Below are positions 45,577 through 54,090 of a DNA stretch of 64,000 bases, piece after piece. Position numbers and translations under genes: made by a program. The stretch comes from a virus. Every line of letters starts with the position of its first letter. The stretch's first letter is position 1. The stretch spans positions 62,001-126,000 of the IMG/VR virus record IMGVR_UViG_3300032241_002679. One strand, given 5' to 3'. The notes under the pieces are model-generated. The model saw only the letters and a list, made by a program, of their open reading frames with translations. It was not told the DNA's origin and ran no database searches.

Positions 45577-46320
45577 TTATTCGACTACATATCTGATTCC
45601 ATCAACAACCAACCATTTAATTTCATTGATATTGACTTTTCTCACATTTGATCCCCTACCATCGTCAATAATGTCCATATCAATAACATCGTAAAAACCA
45701 TTAGTTGAGGAAAATTGTACTTTATAACCCCTTAGAATTCTTTCATCACCCTTTTCAATGGACAATACTGGATTTTCTTGGATTTGTTTAAAAGCTTCCT
45801 CGAGAGTCACTTTACCACTACTAATGTTTGTTAAAGCTTCTTGGATTTGTTTTTCTTTTGCAGTGTTAAAAGCTTTTTTAGTCAATTCCTTACCCTTTTT
45901 ATCAAAGCATACTGAGAATACCCTAGTTGTATGAATGTCCGCCCATAGGTTCCTAATACCCTTTAATTTGATATCTCCTTCTCTTACAGTAGAGTCAGCC
46001 TCTAATTGACCTTTATTTTTAGCTTCGTCAATTTGTTTTTGTGTCCATAATTTATCCTCACGACCTACACTGACTTCTTCAGAATATTGATCCGCTGTTG
46101 TCAATAATTCAGATACATATTTGCTATCCAAATTAACTACTTGATTTGATTCTAGGTGTCTGAACTGATAATTAGTAACAATATTTCCATTGTTATCTAA
46201 ACCTGCGTTTTTGTTACCTAAGTAGACATAATGACTTTCTTCGCTGAATACATCGCCTACTTCCATTTCATTAATTTTAATGAGATTTTTCTTTGTTTGT
46301 TTTTCTGTTTGTGTGTTCAT
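45577..46320 (-). CDS. Hypothetical protein cotranscribed with a VWA protein
   Basis: In this 247-residue protein small beta-rich segments alternate with helices (MEVGDVFSEESHYVYLGNKN, YKVQFSSTNGFYDVIDMDII). The N-terminal portion reads like a small SH3-like barrel that recognises a modified residue or peptide, but this is only an impression. Higher G/C and cleaner codon use than the flanks suggest good expression. It starts 7 bp after the VWA gene and ends before a terminator. Confidence 0.55.
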   Translation of the reverse strand: MNTQTEKQTKKNLIKINEMEVGDVFSEESHYVYLGNKNAGLDNNGNIVTNYQFRHLESNQVVNLDSKYVSELLTTADQYSEEVSVGREDKLWTQKQIDEAKNKGQLEADSTVREGDIKLKGIRNLWADIHTTRVFSVCFDKKGKELTKKAFNTAKEKQIQEALTNISSGKVTLEEAFKQIQENPVLSIEKGDERILRGYKVQFSSTNGFYDVIDMDIIDDGRGSNVRKVNINEIKWLVVDGIRYVVE

Positions 46321-46327
46321 ATATATA

Positions 46328-47053
46328 TTATTTTTTTTCTTCTACTGTCTTAGTGTAAAAATCTTGAGTAACCTCTTCGCCCCTAGATACTGATTTAGAA
46401 TACATCATTCTAGCTTTTTTTGTATTATCATAAGACATTTTAATACTCGATGCTGTATTCATATGGGTTAGGGTATTTGATTCCTTTAAATTAAGTATAT
46501 CAACAGCATACTTGACTTCTGACTTTGTACCCATAAATGTAATTGTAAATCCTTCTTTTTCATATTGTTTAATCATATCGCCCAATATTTTTTGACCATT
46601 ATATCCGCCATAAGTTCCTCTTGATGAATTTTCTTCACCATCTGTAAAAATATTAATAAGAACTTTATCAGATTCTGAATACTTTGTTTTTCGAGCAAGA
46701 TGTATATATTCCAATGTCTCGCCAATTGCTTGATTTAATGGTGTTGAGCCACCAGTACCCATACCCCCGTATGTATCTGGAATAGTATTTAATATATCCA
46801 AGATTCTTTTAATTGATGACCCCTCAAATTCAACAACTGTCACTGTATTATCAGTATCAGTATCTGTTTTTATATCTTTAAGAAGTTCATTAACGCCATC
46901 AATTGCATTTGAATACTTACTACCAGTCATGCTGCCAGATGCATCAATAATGAATACATTATGTATTCGTGGTTTTTGACTGTTTAATGGAATGTTGACT
47001 GTAACTTTATTGTCAACTAAATTTGGATTGCGTTTTGCGCCCTTTACTCTCAT
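46328..47053 (-). CDS. von Willebrand factor A domain protein
   Basis: In this 241-residue protein HNVFIIDASGSMTGSKYSNA contains the DxSxS MIDAS motif. GGMGTGGSTPLNQAIGETL gives the conserved Thr, and VLINIFTDGEENSS the third MIDAS segment (TDG). A cytoplasmic VWA protein of this kind usually binds a metal-dependent partner in a protein complex. It has a clear Bacteroidota-type promoter and forms a two-gene operon with the unknown gene downstream. Its role in the phage is unknown. Confidence 0.85.
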   Translation of the reverse strand: MRVKGAKRNPNLVDNKVTVNIPLNSQKPRIHNVFIIDASGSMTGSKYSNAIDGVNELLKDIKTDTDTDNTVTVVEFEGSSIKRILDILNTIPDTYGGMGTGGSTPLNQAIGETLEYIHLARKTKYSESDKVLINIFTDGEENSSRGTYGGYNGQKILGDMIKQYEKEGFTITFMGTKSEVKYAVDILNLKESNTLTHMNTASSIKMSYDNTKKARMMYSKSVSRGEEVTQDFYTKTVEEKK

Positions 47054-47093
47054 GTTTAAATTTTTAATGAAAAATATCTTATTTATGTATAAT

Positions 47094-47124
47094 CAAATAT
47101 ACATAATATATTCATAAAAGTCAA
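47094..47124 (-). promoter_or_regulatory. Bacteroidota-type promoter
   Basis: On the minus strand TTG (47122-47124, within TTGACT), 20-bp spacer, TATATTTG (47094-47101), a perfect TAnnTTTG. It precedes the VWA gene with a leader of about 35 bases. Confidence 0.65.
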
Positions 47125-47129
47125 GTAAA

Positions 47130-47885
47130 TTATAAAGAAAAAACACTGAAATTGTTATCAAAATCCAGCAAAATAGCGGTTCTATTTTCAACCCAATCGC
47201 CACTATTTAAATAGTGTGAGTTATTTATTATACGGTCAGCTGGCTGATGTATATGGCCACAAATAACGCCATAACAATTATTTTTTTGTGCCATTTTAAT
47301 AGCATTGATTTCAAAATCATTTATATAGTTTGTAGCAGATTTAACACCAGATTTAATATCCTTTGATATCGATTTATATGGTAATTTTTTCCATTCACGA
47401 TATCTATTATACCATCTATTAATCCATAATGCTAAATCATAGCCAATACTTCCTATTTTAGCAAGCCATTTATACTTAGTTATAAAGACATCTATTACAT
47501 CACCATGAAAAATATAATAATGTTTGGGGATCATTGTGTCATAACTATCCCATACAAAATTTTCTAATCTATAATCTTCACAAATTTCAATATTTCCCAA
47601 TTTAGAACCAATAAAATCTTTTAAAAAATCATCGTGATTTCCACGAATCCAAACGACATTTGTTTTTTTTGAATATTTAAGAAGTTTTGCGATAACTTTA
47701 ATGTGATGGTTTTTTAATTTTGAACCTCTTTTAATAGCCCAACCATCAATAATATCACCATTTAATATTAATAAATCGGTTGAATGTGTTTCCAAAAATT
47801 GTAAAAATTCTTTAGCTTTTGAATCTTTAGTACCTAAATGTAAATCAGATACAATAATAGCTTTATATTTATTTTTTATTTCCAA
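47130..47885 (-). CDS. Calcineurin-like phosphoesterase (LpxH-like)
   Basis: The 251-residue protein has all metallophosphoesterase motifs: IVSDLHLGT, LNGDIIDGW, WIRGNHDDF, FHGDVIDVF and CGHIHQPAD. The arrangement is that of the UDP-2,3-diacylglucosamine hydrolase (LpxH) branch found in Bacteroidota. The substrate in the phage is not known; cyclic or sugar-nucleotide phosphates and lipid precursors are all possible. The start overlaps the end of the glycosyltransferase gene by 10 bp. Confidence 0.85.
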   Translation of the reverse strand: MEIKNKYKAIIVSDLHLGTKDSKAKEFLQFLETHSTDLLILNGDIIDGWAIKRGSKLKNHHIKVIAKLLKYSKKTNVVWIRGNHDDFLKDFIGSKLGNIEICEDYRLENFVWDSYDTMIPKHYYIFHGDVIDVFITKYKWLAKIGSIGYDLALWINRWYNRYREWKKLPYKSISKDIKSGVKSATNYINDFEINAIKMAQKNNCYGVICGHIHQPADRIINNSHYLNSGDWVENRTAILLDFDNNFSVFSL

Positions 47886-48574
47886 TAATTATAATCTTTT
47901 TTAAACCAATCTTCATTATTTCTATTCCACCAACTTAAAAACATTATTTTAATCATATACCATATACCTTTCTTTTTAAATCGTCTATCTGTAGTATAAA
48001 CATAACGATTAATGATTTTAAATTTTCTTGGTTTAATCTTCGAACTAATACGATAGTCCTCAGCAATTTTATCTTTTTCATCAAATCCTCCTAATTTATT
48101 AAATGTCTCTGTCTTAAATAACATAAAACCACCGACAGCAAATGGACGAGTTATTGAAGTTATTTTTTGTATTGTATCAAATACACGATAAACCCAATTA
48201 TAACCCTTACCAATTGTTCTAAATTTACATGTAATTAAATCATAATCGCCATTAATTGCAGTAAATAAACAATTTTTAATTAAATATTTATCTGTAATAA
48301 AAATGTCCGCATCTAAAAACAAAACATAAGGTGTCTTAACTAATTTAGCCCCATTATTACGAGCTACACTAGGTAAGCCACCTTTTATTATTTTAATTAA
48401 TCTATGTGAACGTTGAACAAAATCATATAATGATTTAATTGATAATATATCATCACTTGAATCGGCTATAATAATTTGACAATCCAGACGCTGTCTAAAA
48501 ATAAGTTTCAAAACATTAATAATGTTTACCCCCTCATTTTTACATGGTATTACTATCGTTAAATCTTTATTCAT
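47876..48574 (-). CDS. GT2 glycosyltransferase
   Basis: In this 232-residue GT-A protein LTIVIPCKNEGVNIINVLKL is the first strand and helix, IIIADSSDDIL the second, and YVLFLDADIFITDKY holds the DxD. GGFDEKDKIAEDYRISSKI has the downstream ED acceptor-site motif. It sits between the phosphoesterase and the papain-like protease genes with minimal spacing. Host-like in style; target unknown. Confidence 0.85.
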   Translation of the reverse strand: MNKDLTIVIPCKNEGVNIINVLKLIFRQRLDCQIIIADSSDDILSIKSLYDFVQRSHRLIKIIKGGLPSVARNNGAKLVKTPYVLFLDADIFITDKYLIKNCLFTAINGDYDLITCKFRTIGKGYNWVYRVFDTIQKITSITRPFAVGGFMLFKTETFNKLGGFDEKDKIAEDYRISSKIKPRKFKIINRYVYTTDRRFKKKGIWYMIKIMFLSWWNRNNEDWFKKDYNYWK

Positions 48575-48575
48575 T

Positions 48576-50522
48576 TTATTTTATTAATGATATTGTCCAG
48601 AAGTCACTTGCGTAGTCTGAACTACATAAATATGAAGCTGGTATTTTAAAATAACCGCCTAATCCCCAATTAGTACCCCAAGAATTACGCATCATGAACA
48701 TATCTTCTTCTTTAATATAACCGACAACAGCTATTGCATGACCACCTACCATACTCTCAGTATTAATATCTGGCATTGGTACAATACCAGTCTGAGCAAC
48801 TTCTTGACTCATAAAACTTTCAAAGACACTTATGCCACAACTAATTGGAAATCCCTGTAATAAAGCATTAACTAATAATTGTTTATTTGTGTTATCGATA
48901 GATTTATATTGCAATGCCTCAAATTGTTTAGCTGAATTAATTGCTTCATCACTCGGTTTAATAGTAAATTGATTAATATTGTATGGCCATAAATCCTCAG
49001 ATGAAACACCATTTTGAGCTATTACTTTAATTCCATCACGAATAACGGCACCAGCATCACTATTAACAGTTCCTTCCATGAGTCTTTCAAAATAATAAAT
49101 AAAAAGTCTTGATGGTTGAAATGGAGTTTGATTTAGTGTAGTATGTTTATTTAACAAATCAAAATGTACCAAAAAAGCAAGTGAATTAGCTGTACAATTA
49201 TGTACAAAAACACCAGACTCTAAGGCAAAATTATGGTACTTATCAACTGTTAAGCAATAAACATCAATTTTTTTATCTAGTTTTTTTATATTAACTATTT
49301 TATGGTTATAATTTATTGCGGACTCCTCAAGTTCTTCTATTGAATTAAAGAATTTTTCTATCGTTGTAAACTTGTAAAAATTATGTATACCACTACTTTC
49401 TTTTTTTTCTAACCAATTTTTTTCGTTAATTTCTTTGTTTTCATCAATTAATTCTTTAGCCCATTTGACCAATAATTTCTTTGTCGTATTTTTTCCTAAA
49501 TATGTTTTTCCTAAATTAATATATTTTTCTTTATTAAAATCATTACTCAATAGATTGGCCATTACTTTTTTTCCATTGATAATTTGTCTTTCTTTAATTT
49601 CAGGATTTTTTAAAGTATTTTTTAATGTTTTATTAGCCTTATCTCTTGACTCTTTAGTATGGCCAATTAATAAATTATTTTTAATTTGTTCTAATCTTTT
49701 AGGTTCATTTTTTGCTTTTTCCCAAGCCATTTTGCCACCCTTAGAACAATTTTCTAAATTCCACTCTGGATTTTTTTCATATCTCTCTTGCATTATTTTT
49801 CTCGAATGTTCTCTTTGAGCATCAGTACCGTTCCAACTAGTATTATGAAATATTTTATGTTCGTTTTCACCCATCCATTCTAAATTATCTGGTGTATTAT
49901 CAAATTTATTAAAATTTTTATGGTGTGTAACTAAATATTTATCTGATTTTTCCTCTATCCTTTCTTTAACAATTTTTTTATAACCTAAATTTATTTTTTC
50001 GTTTATCGTAGTATGTACATATTTCCATTTATTTAAATTATTATCAAAATATTGTTCATAACCAAGAGGACCGACTTTTAGATAGTTCGGCATTAAGGAT
50101 TCATTTGGCATTATATCTATAACTCTTTTAAAGCTACCATCCCTCATCATAAATTCATGGTCAGGGGTACAAATAATTTTAGCCCCATTATCTAGAGTAA
50201 CTTCAACGACTTCTTTATTTTTACCAGTTAAATTAGCCCTAGCTTTACCAGCAGTTAATGAACCATTTTCATCGGCTGAATATACATAAAAATCTTTTCC
50301 GTTTTCATAAAGTTCTTTAAGTGTTTTTATTGTCCCATCAAGTAATTTAATTTTAGTTTCACCAGCAAAACATGAACCTAATTGTCCTTGGTCATAAGGC
50401 GTTGGTAATACATACTTATCTGATAATAAAACTGTCTGTATTGGCTTTAAAAGCTCTACACTGAATTTAATGTCACGAGGATCTGGTTTTTGTGGTAACC
50501 AACCCAATTTTTTCTGTATCAT
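48576..50522 (-). CDS. Papain-like (C1A) cysteine protease interrupted by an intein at the catalytic Cys
   Basis: The primary product is 648 residues; the spliced form would be 256. Joined exteins read DQGQLGS-CTANSLAFLVHF, the papain active-site helix, with Cys443 (intein +1) as nucleophile. VGGHAIAVVGY gives His595 and MRNSWGTNWG gives Asn613. No signal peptide or inhibitory prodomain is evident, so it probably acts inside the cell or the virion. It could process host or phage proteins. It has its own ATATTTAT box. Confidence 0.9.
   Translation of the reverse strand: MIQKKLGWLPQKPDPRDIKFSVELLKPIQTVLLSDKYVLPTPYDQGQLGSCFAGETKIKLLDGTIKTLKELYENGKDFYVYSADENGSLTAGKARANLTGKNKEVVEVTLDNGAKIICTPDHEFMMRDGSFKRVIDIMPNESLMPNYLKVGPLGYEQYFDNNLNKWKYVHTTINEKINLGYKKIVKERIEEKSDKYLVTHHKNFNKFDNTPDNLEWMGENEHKIFHNTSWNGTDAQREHSRKIMQERYEKNPEWNLENCSKGGKMAWEKAKNEPKRLEQIKNNLLIGHTKESRDKANKTLKNTLKNPEIKERQIINGKKVMANLLSNDFNKEKYINLGKTYLGKNTTKKLLVKWAKELIDENKEINEKNWLEKKESSGIHNFYKFTTIEKFFNSIEELEESAINYNHKIVNIKKLDKKIDVYCLTVDKYHNFALESGVFVHNCTANSLAFLVHFDLLNKHTTLNQTPFQPSRLFIYYFERLMEGTVNSDAGAVIRDGIKVIAQNGVSSEDLWPYNINQFTIKPSDEAINSAKQFEALQYKSIDNTNKQLLVNALLQGFPISCGISVFESFMSQEVAQTGIVPMPDINTESMVGGHAIAVVGYIKEEDMFMMRNSWGTNWGLGGYFKIPASYLCSSDYASDFWTISLIK
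49197..50372 (-). mobile_element. HNH intein in the papain-like protease
   Basis: The intein has 392 residues, from CFAGETKIKLLDGTIKTLKE (Cys1) to FALESGVFVHN before Cys+1. Block F is VYCLTV. HNH residues are in THHKNFNKFDNTPDNLEWM and EHKIFH. Its SLMPNY...W.YVHT region and the FALESG(I/V)(Y/F)V end are close to portal intein 2. Confidence 0.93.
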
Positions 50523-50539
50523 AATTTATAGGTTTTTCT

Positions 50540-50548
50540 ATAAATATT
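50540..50548 (-). promoter_or_regulatory. ATATTTAT box
   Basis: AATATTTAT on the minus strand, 25 bp before the ATG at 50522. Confidence 0.5.
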
Positions 50549-50595
50549 TCAAATACGAATAAAATTGGGAATAATAATAATTTAACACTAAATAA

Positions 50596-50619
50596 AAATG
50601 GCCCAAAAATGGGCCATTT
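50596..50619 (-). terminator. Terminator hairpin
   Basis: AAATGGCCCA / TGGGCCATTT with a 4-base loop, downstream of the gene ending at 50641. Confidence 0.85.
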
Positions 50620-50640
50620 AATAAAAACTTTGAATATTGT

Positions 50641-51609
50641 TTAGAATATCCTATTGAAAAAATTACCAGTGCCTAAAACTAATGTACTTTGACCTATTTC
50701 ATAACCATTATTATATACCGAAATGTTATAATCTCCAGCTATTAAATTTTTCTGTGGTAAAGCAAATTGGATACGTTTTGTTTTTTTAGTCTCAATATTT
50801 ACTGGTATCTTAGTGGTAAATGATTTATCACCATCCTCACGTGTTGTGAATGTACCAGAATTTAAAGTCTCATCAGTAACTACATCACCACTAGGGGTAG
50901 TCAAAACAATGTGTAGCTCAGTCTGTTTGTTTTCTATAATTCTATTGTAGACATCAAATGAAATCAAAAATTCATCAATCTTTTTAGCTACATCACTTCT
51001 TTTTAATTTACCATTGTTCTTCTTGTGTACTGGAACAATAAGAATATTATTTGCGACTAGAGTTGAGGCAACATCCACAGTTTTCTGTAATTGCTCATTA
51101 ACTTGGTTACTCACATTAAGGCTAGAGTCTGATACTTCTTTTTCTTTAATCAAACGTCCATTATTCTCTTTTAAAGTGGCAACTTCAACGTGAAGAGCAC
51201 CAACTTGATTATTCAATTCTTTAATTAAATCCTCAGCCTGTTTCTTTTCAGCATCAGTTAAGTTCTGTTTATTTAACAATGAACGAATTTCATTCTTTAA
51301 CTTAGAAATTTTTGAATTTTTATTATTCAATGCAAGACTTAGCTTATCGTTAAGACTGTTAGCTGAATCCAATCTAATTAATGCGTTATCAAAATTTTTC
51401 TGTAGATCGGTCTTTTCGCTCTCAACTGTGACAATTTTTAATTCTTGCTTAACTGTCTGAATACGTTGACTAGTTATATAGTTATATGCGAAAATAAAAA
51501 CAACTATGTTTAGCAATAATAGGGATATAATTATCCAATAGTTCTGAAAAAAATTCTTTTTGTTTCTCTGAAGTGTTTCCTGTGTAGGAGCGTTTTCTCT
51601 GTTTATCAT
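50641..51609 (-). CDS. Membrane-anchored coiled-coil protein
   Basis: In this 322-residue protein a short cytoplasmic N-terminus is followed by one membrane helix (YWIIISLLLLNIVVFIFAYN). About 140 residues of coiled coil come next (KLSLALNNKNSKISKLKNEI and onward), then a C-terminal beta domain (TELHIVLTTPSGDVVTDETL, PQKNLIAGDYNISVYNNGYE). The layout is common in Bacteroidota membrane proteins, so it may be host-derived. It could act in the periplasm during infection; no function is assigned. Confidence 0.7.
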   Translation of the reverse strand: MINRENAPTQETLQRNKKNFFQNYWIIISLLLLNIVVFIFAYNYITSQRIQTVKQELKIVTVESEKTDLQKNFDNALIRLDSANSLNDKLSLALNNKNSKISKLKNEIRSLLNKQNLTDAEKKQAEDLIKELNNQVGALHVEVATLKENNGRLIKEKEVSDSSLNVSNQVNEQLQKTVDVASTLVANNILIVPVHKKNNGKLKRSDVAKKIDEFLISFDVYNRIIENKQTELHIVLTTPSGDVVTDETLNSGTFTTREDGDKSFTTKIPVNIETKKTKRIQFALPQKNLIAGDYNISVYNNGYEIGQSTLVLGTGNFFNRIF

Positions 51610-51635
51610 ATCATATAAGTTTATGATACTATAAC

Positions 51636-51643
51636 CAAATGTA
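51636..51643 (-). promoter_or_regulatory. TAnnTTTG element (candidate promoter -7 box)
   Basis: TACATTTG on the minus strand, 27 bp before the ATG at 51609. No well-spaced TTG is seen upstream, so it is weaker than the other promoters. Confidence 0.35.
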
Positions 51644-51663
51644 TGCCAATTTTTTTTATGGGC

Positions 51664-51954
51664 CTAATTGGTCACATAATATAAATCCCATTTTTTTGAA
51701 AAATTTATAAATGTCTGGGCAACAAATTCATTTATAGAGTCCCAGTCCCCGAACATTTCCTCTTTCTCCCACCACCAACCTCTAATCTCAGCCAGTTCAT
51801 TAATGTCATTAACAAACTCTAATTGTTTTTCATTCGGTAATGATAACAATAATTCTGAATATTCAAGAATTGATACCACAGAACTTAAATCATGAGTATA
51901 GACCTCACATTCAATAATTGTATTATTTTTTTTGTTTCTTAAAAAATGTACCAT
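51664..51954 (-). CDS. Hypothetical protein
   Basis: The 96-residue, acidic, Trp-rich protein (IRGWWWEKEEMFGDWDSINE) is without recognised motifs. It begins 11 bp after the Dam-like gene stop and is likely cotranscribed with it. Small acidic proteins of this kind are common early phage products, but a specific role cannot be inferred. Confidence 0.6.
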   Translation of the reverse strand: MVHFLRNKKNNTIIECEVYTHDLSSVVSILEYSELLLSLPNEKQLEFVNDINELAEIRGWWWEKEEMFGDWDSINEFVAQTFINFSKKWDLYYVTN

Positions 51955-51965
51955 ATATAGTCAAT

Positions 51966-52397
51966 TTATTTCTTTCCAAAAACTACAATCATACTATCAT
52001 GCATTCCAGCCTTATTCTCGACATATTCACCCTTCGTGTTCATACCTAAAAATTTTACTCTACCCCTAAGAAATCTAATTTCTTCAGCGTTTGGTTTAAT
52101 GTAATCATGAAATAATTTGGTAGATGTACTTACTGGTAAAAGCATGACGCATAATTTACCCCTCTTACTCATTTCAATATCCCTCTTTACAAAAGCTTCC
52201 TTCAATTGTCTTGAATACGGTGGATTAATATAATTTCTTTCGCCCCACTCTATTAATAACCCATCATTCTCTTCAGTTATTTCACCTAGGTTTAATGGAC
52301 ATGGATCGAAGTCAAAATTGAATTCTTTATTTAGCTCGTCATATAAATAAGGTGGAGTTGCCCAATTATCACTATGCTTTAAATTTCTATTTTTCAA
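51966..52397 (-). CDS. Phage-type DNA N6-adenine methyltransferase (Dam family)
   Basis: The 143-residue protein has the start SDNWATPPYLYDELNKEF and FDFDPCPLNL, characteristic of the phage DNA N-6-adenine-methyltransferase family (PF05869). RNYINPPYSRQ supplies the NPPY catalytic motif. It is slightly shorter than most family members. It would methylate phage DNA, possibly against host restriction. The recognition site is unknown. Confidence 0.85.
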   Translation of the reverse strand: MKNRNLKHSDNWATPPYLYDELNKEFNFDFDPCPLNLGEITEENDGLLIEWGERNYINPPYSRQLKEAFVKRDIEMSKRGKLCVMLLPVSTSTKLFHDYIKPNAEEIRFLRGRVKFLGMNTKGEYVENKAGMHDSMIVVFGKK

Positions 52398-52427
52398 GTT
52401 TTTATTGTATTTTAATTAAGATATTGA

Positions 52428-52435
52428 ATATTTAT
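52428..52435 (+). promoter_or_regulatory. ATATTTAT box on the plus strand
   Basis: 24 bp before the ATG of the small basic peptide at 52452, inside a region otherwise transcribed leftward. Confidence 0.5.
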
Positions 52436-52451
52436 TAATAAAATAATTTTA

Positions 52452-52572
52452 ATGGCAACAACAGCAAATTCACCCTATAAAGTCTCCTTTGGTAGAAGAA
52501 AAGGCGGCAAGGCTAAAAAATCATATAATAAACACGAATCTAAAAAAACAATATAGAGGCCAAGGTCGCTAA
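52452..52572 (+). CDS. Small basic peptide gene with an apparent frameshift in an A7 run
   Basis: Read straight, it gives 34 residues (MATTANSPYKVSFGRRKGGK then AKKSYNKHESKKTI) and stops at 52556. Skipping one A in the A7 run continues as KKQYRGQGR and stops at 52572, a more natural basic ending. It has an ATATTTAT box and faces the thyA gene, overlapping its stop by 4 bp. Either a sequencing or assembly indel or a +1 frameshift explains it. A highly basic ~39-residue product could bind nucleic acid or sit in the virion. Confidence 0.5.
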
Positions 52573-53342
52573 TTACTTAATGGTGCTTTAATTGCTGGAT
52601 GAGATTTATAATTATCTAATTTGAAATCATCTGGGTTTAAATGGTTATATAGTGATTGATCCCCTGATAATGATTTATAAAAAACATCTGTCTTACAATG
52701 TACTAATTTTGGTAATTCAAATGGCATCCTATTAGAATAGGGGATATTATTACAATTCATCCACCAATTAATTATTCCTTCAGTAAATGGACTTAAATTT
52801 CCAAACTCATCTCTTTGTTTTTCCGTTAAAAACTCTCTACGTTCTTCCCAAGATAATTTACCAATTTGCTCCTTAGCTTGTTCAATATGATTTAGGTATA
52901 AATGAGTGTCACCTAAATTACCAATCAATTCATCAGGCACCATATTCACAATTTTTGCAATAATCTCTAACAGTAAACCATAAGATGCTATGTTAAACGG
53001 CAAACCGAGAAAAGTATCGATGCTTCTCATATTGAATATCAAAGAGATTGCTCTGTATTTTCCAGGATTAACTATTTTTTCATCCCTTGTGGTTGGTCTG
53101 GTATAAACTTGAAATCCGTAATGACAAGGCGGTAAAGTCATTTCTGTTAGGTCATTGACTGCCCACGCATTAACAATTAACCTACGAGAATCTGGATTTT
53201 CTTTTAATTGTTTAATCAAATCAGATATTTGGTCTATACCTTTGTTTCCAAATTCTTTATTGAACTCAGCATCGGTTTCTAACTTTTTTAAGAACTCTTC
53301 CTTCGTAAAAGGTGTCCCATCTTCGTGTGTGTATTTATTCAT
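52569..53342 (-). CDS. thyA: Thymidylate synthase, C-terminal piece
   Basis: The 257-residue protein carries the second half of ThyA: DQISDLIKQLKENPDSRRLI (phosphate-binding Arg pair), LPPCHYGFQVY with catalytic Cys73, FLGLPFNIASYGLL, and the C-terminal folate/dUMP region. The first ~34 residues (from MNKYTHEDGT) are extra and include FTKEEFLKKLETD, which echoes a segment in the N-terminal piece. It starts 4 bp after the HNH endonuclease stop. It would have to associate with the product of 54091-54648 to make dTMP from dUMP. Confidence 0.88.
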   Translation of the reverse strand: MNKYTHEDGTPFTKEEFLKKLETDAEFNKEFGNKGIDQISDLIKQLKENPDSRRLIVNAWAVNDLTEMTLPPCHYGFQVYTRPTTRDEKIVNPGKYRAISLIFNMRSIDTFLGLPFNIASYGLLLEIIAKIVNMVPDELIGNLGDTHLYLNHIEQAKEQIGKLSWEERREFLTEKQRDEFGNLSPFTEGIINWWMNCNNIPYSNRMPFELPKLVHCKTDVFYKSLSGDQSLYNHLNPDDFKLDNYKSHPAIKAPLSN

Positions 53343-53346
53343 AACT

Positions 53347-54039
53347 TTAATTTATATAATACCAATTTTTATACCTCTCTTTGAATTTTTCTGAACGAAA
53401 TCTATTTAATAATCTATCTCGCATAGTACATTCATTTATATTGAAAAAATCCGCAGCTTCCTTTGCCGATTCAAATTCAACACCATCTATTGAACATCTT
53501 TTGTTTGACGTGGACGGTAATTTCTTTCCTTCATATTTTTTTTGTTTATCATTATTGGCCTTGGTTGATATATGATATCCATTAAACCGACCAGGTAACC
53601 AACCTTCTAATTTAATTCTTTCATCATTTGGGAAAGTTCTTAAATTAGTCCCATTTAATTTATGATACCATTTGGTTCCAGTTAATCTTTCTTTAATTGA
53701 ACTTATTTGGGTTTCAGATGGTTTAAATTTTTGCCAAACTTCTAACATTTGATGTTTAGCATATTCATATATTCGAGATGAAGGTCTATACCTTTTCTGA
53801 TTGTCAGAAGAACGACACATTGACCAAAAAGAATATCGTAAATCTGTATTATTGGGATACATTTCGTGTAATAACCAATGACATAGAAAATGCTCTCTTG
53901 CTGTTAGTTTTACTATGTTATCTGAATTATTAGTTCCATTCATACATTTTGGGATTATGTGATGTTTTTCTGAATATCCACCCAAATTTCTACTTTTTGC
54001 TCTTTCAATTATTTGATTGTAAATTTTTCTGTAGTTCAT
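53347..54039 (-). CDS. HNH homing endonuclease inserted in thyA
   Basis: In this 230-residue protein YSEKHHIIPKCMNGTNNSDN and LTAREHFLCHWLLHEM form the HNH nuclease of the kind seen in T4-like free-standing or intron endonucleases. The C-terminal half has SIDGVEFESAKEAADFFNIN, a NUMOD-like DNA-binding helix. It lies between the two thyA pieces with only 51 bp on one side and 4 bp on the other, and it has its own ATATTTAT box. No room is left for a complete group I intron core. Confidence 0.88.
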   Translation of the reverse strand: MNYRKIYNQIIERAKSRNLGGYSEKHHIIPKCMNGTNNSDNIVKLTAREHFLCHWLLHEMYPNNTDLRYSFWSMCRSSDNQKRYRPSSRIYEYAKHQMLEVWQKFKPSETQISSIKERLTGTKWYHKLNGTNLRTFPNDERIKLEGWLPGRFNGYHISTKANNDKQKKYEGKKLPSTSNKRCSIDGVEFESAKEAADFFNINECTMRDRLLNRFRSEKFKERYKNWYYIN

Positions 54040-54062
54040 ATATTCTCCATTGATTACCGTAT

Positions 54063-54071
54063 ATAAATATG
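54063..54071 (-). promoter_or_regulatory. ATATTTAT box before the HNH gene
   Basis: CATATTTAT on the minus strand, 31 bp before the ATG at 54039, in the 51-bp spacer after the first thyA piece. Confidence 0.45.
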
Positions 54072-54090
54072 GTAAAAAATAGAAAACATA

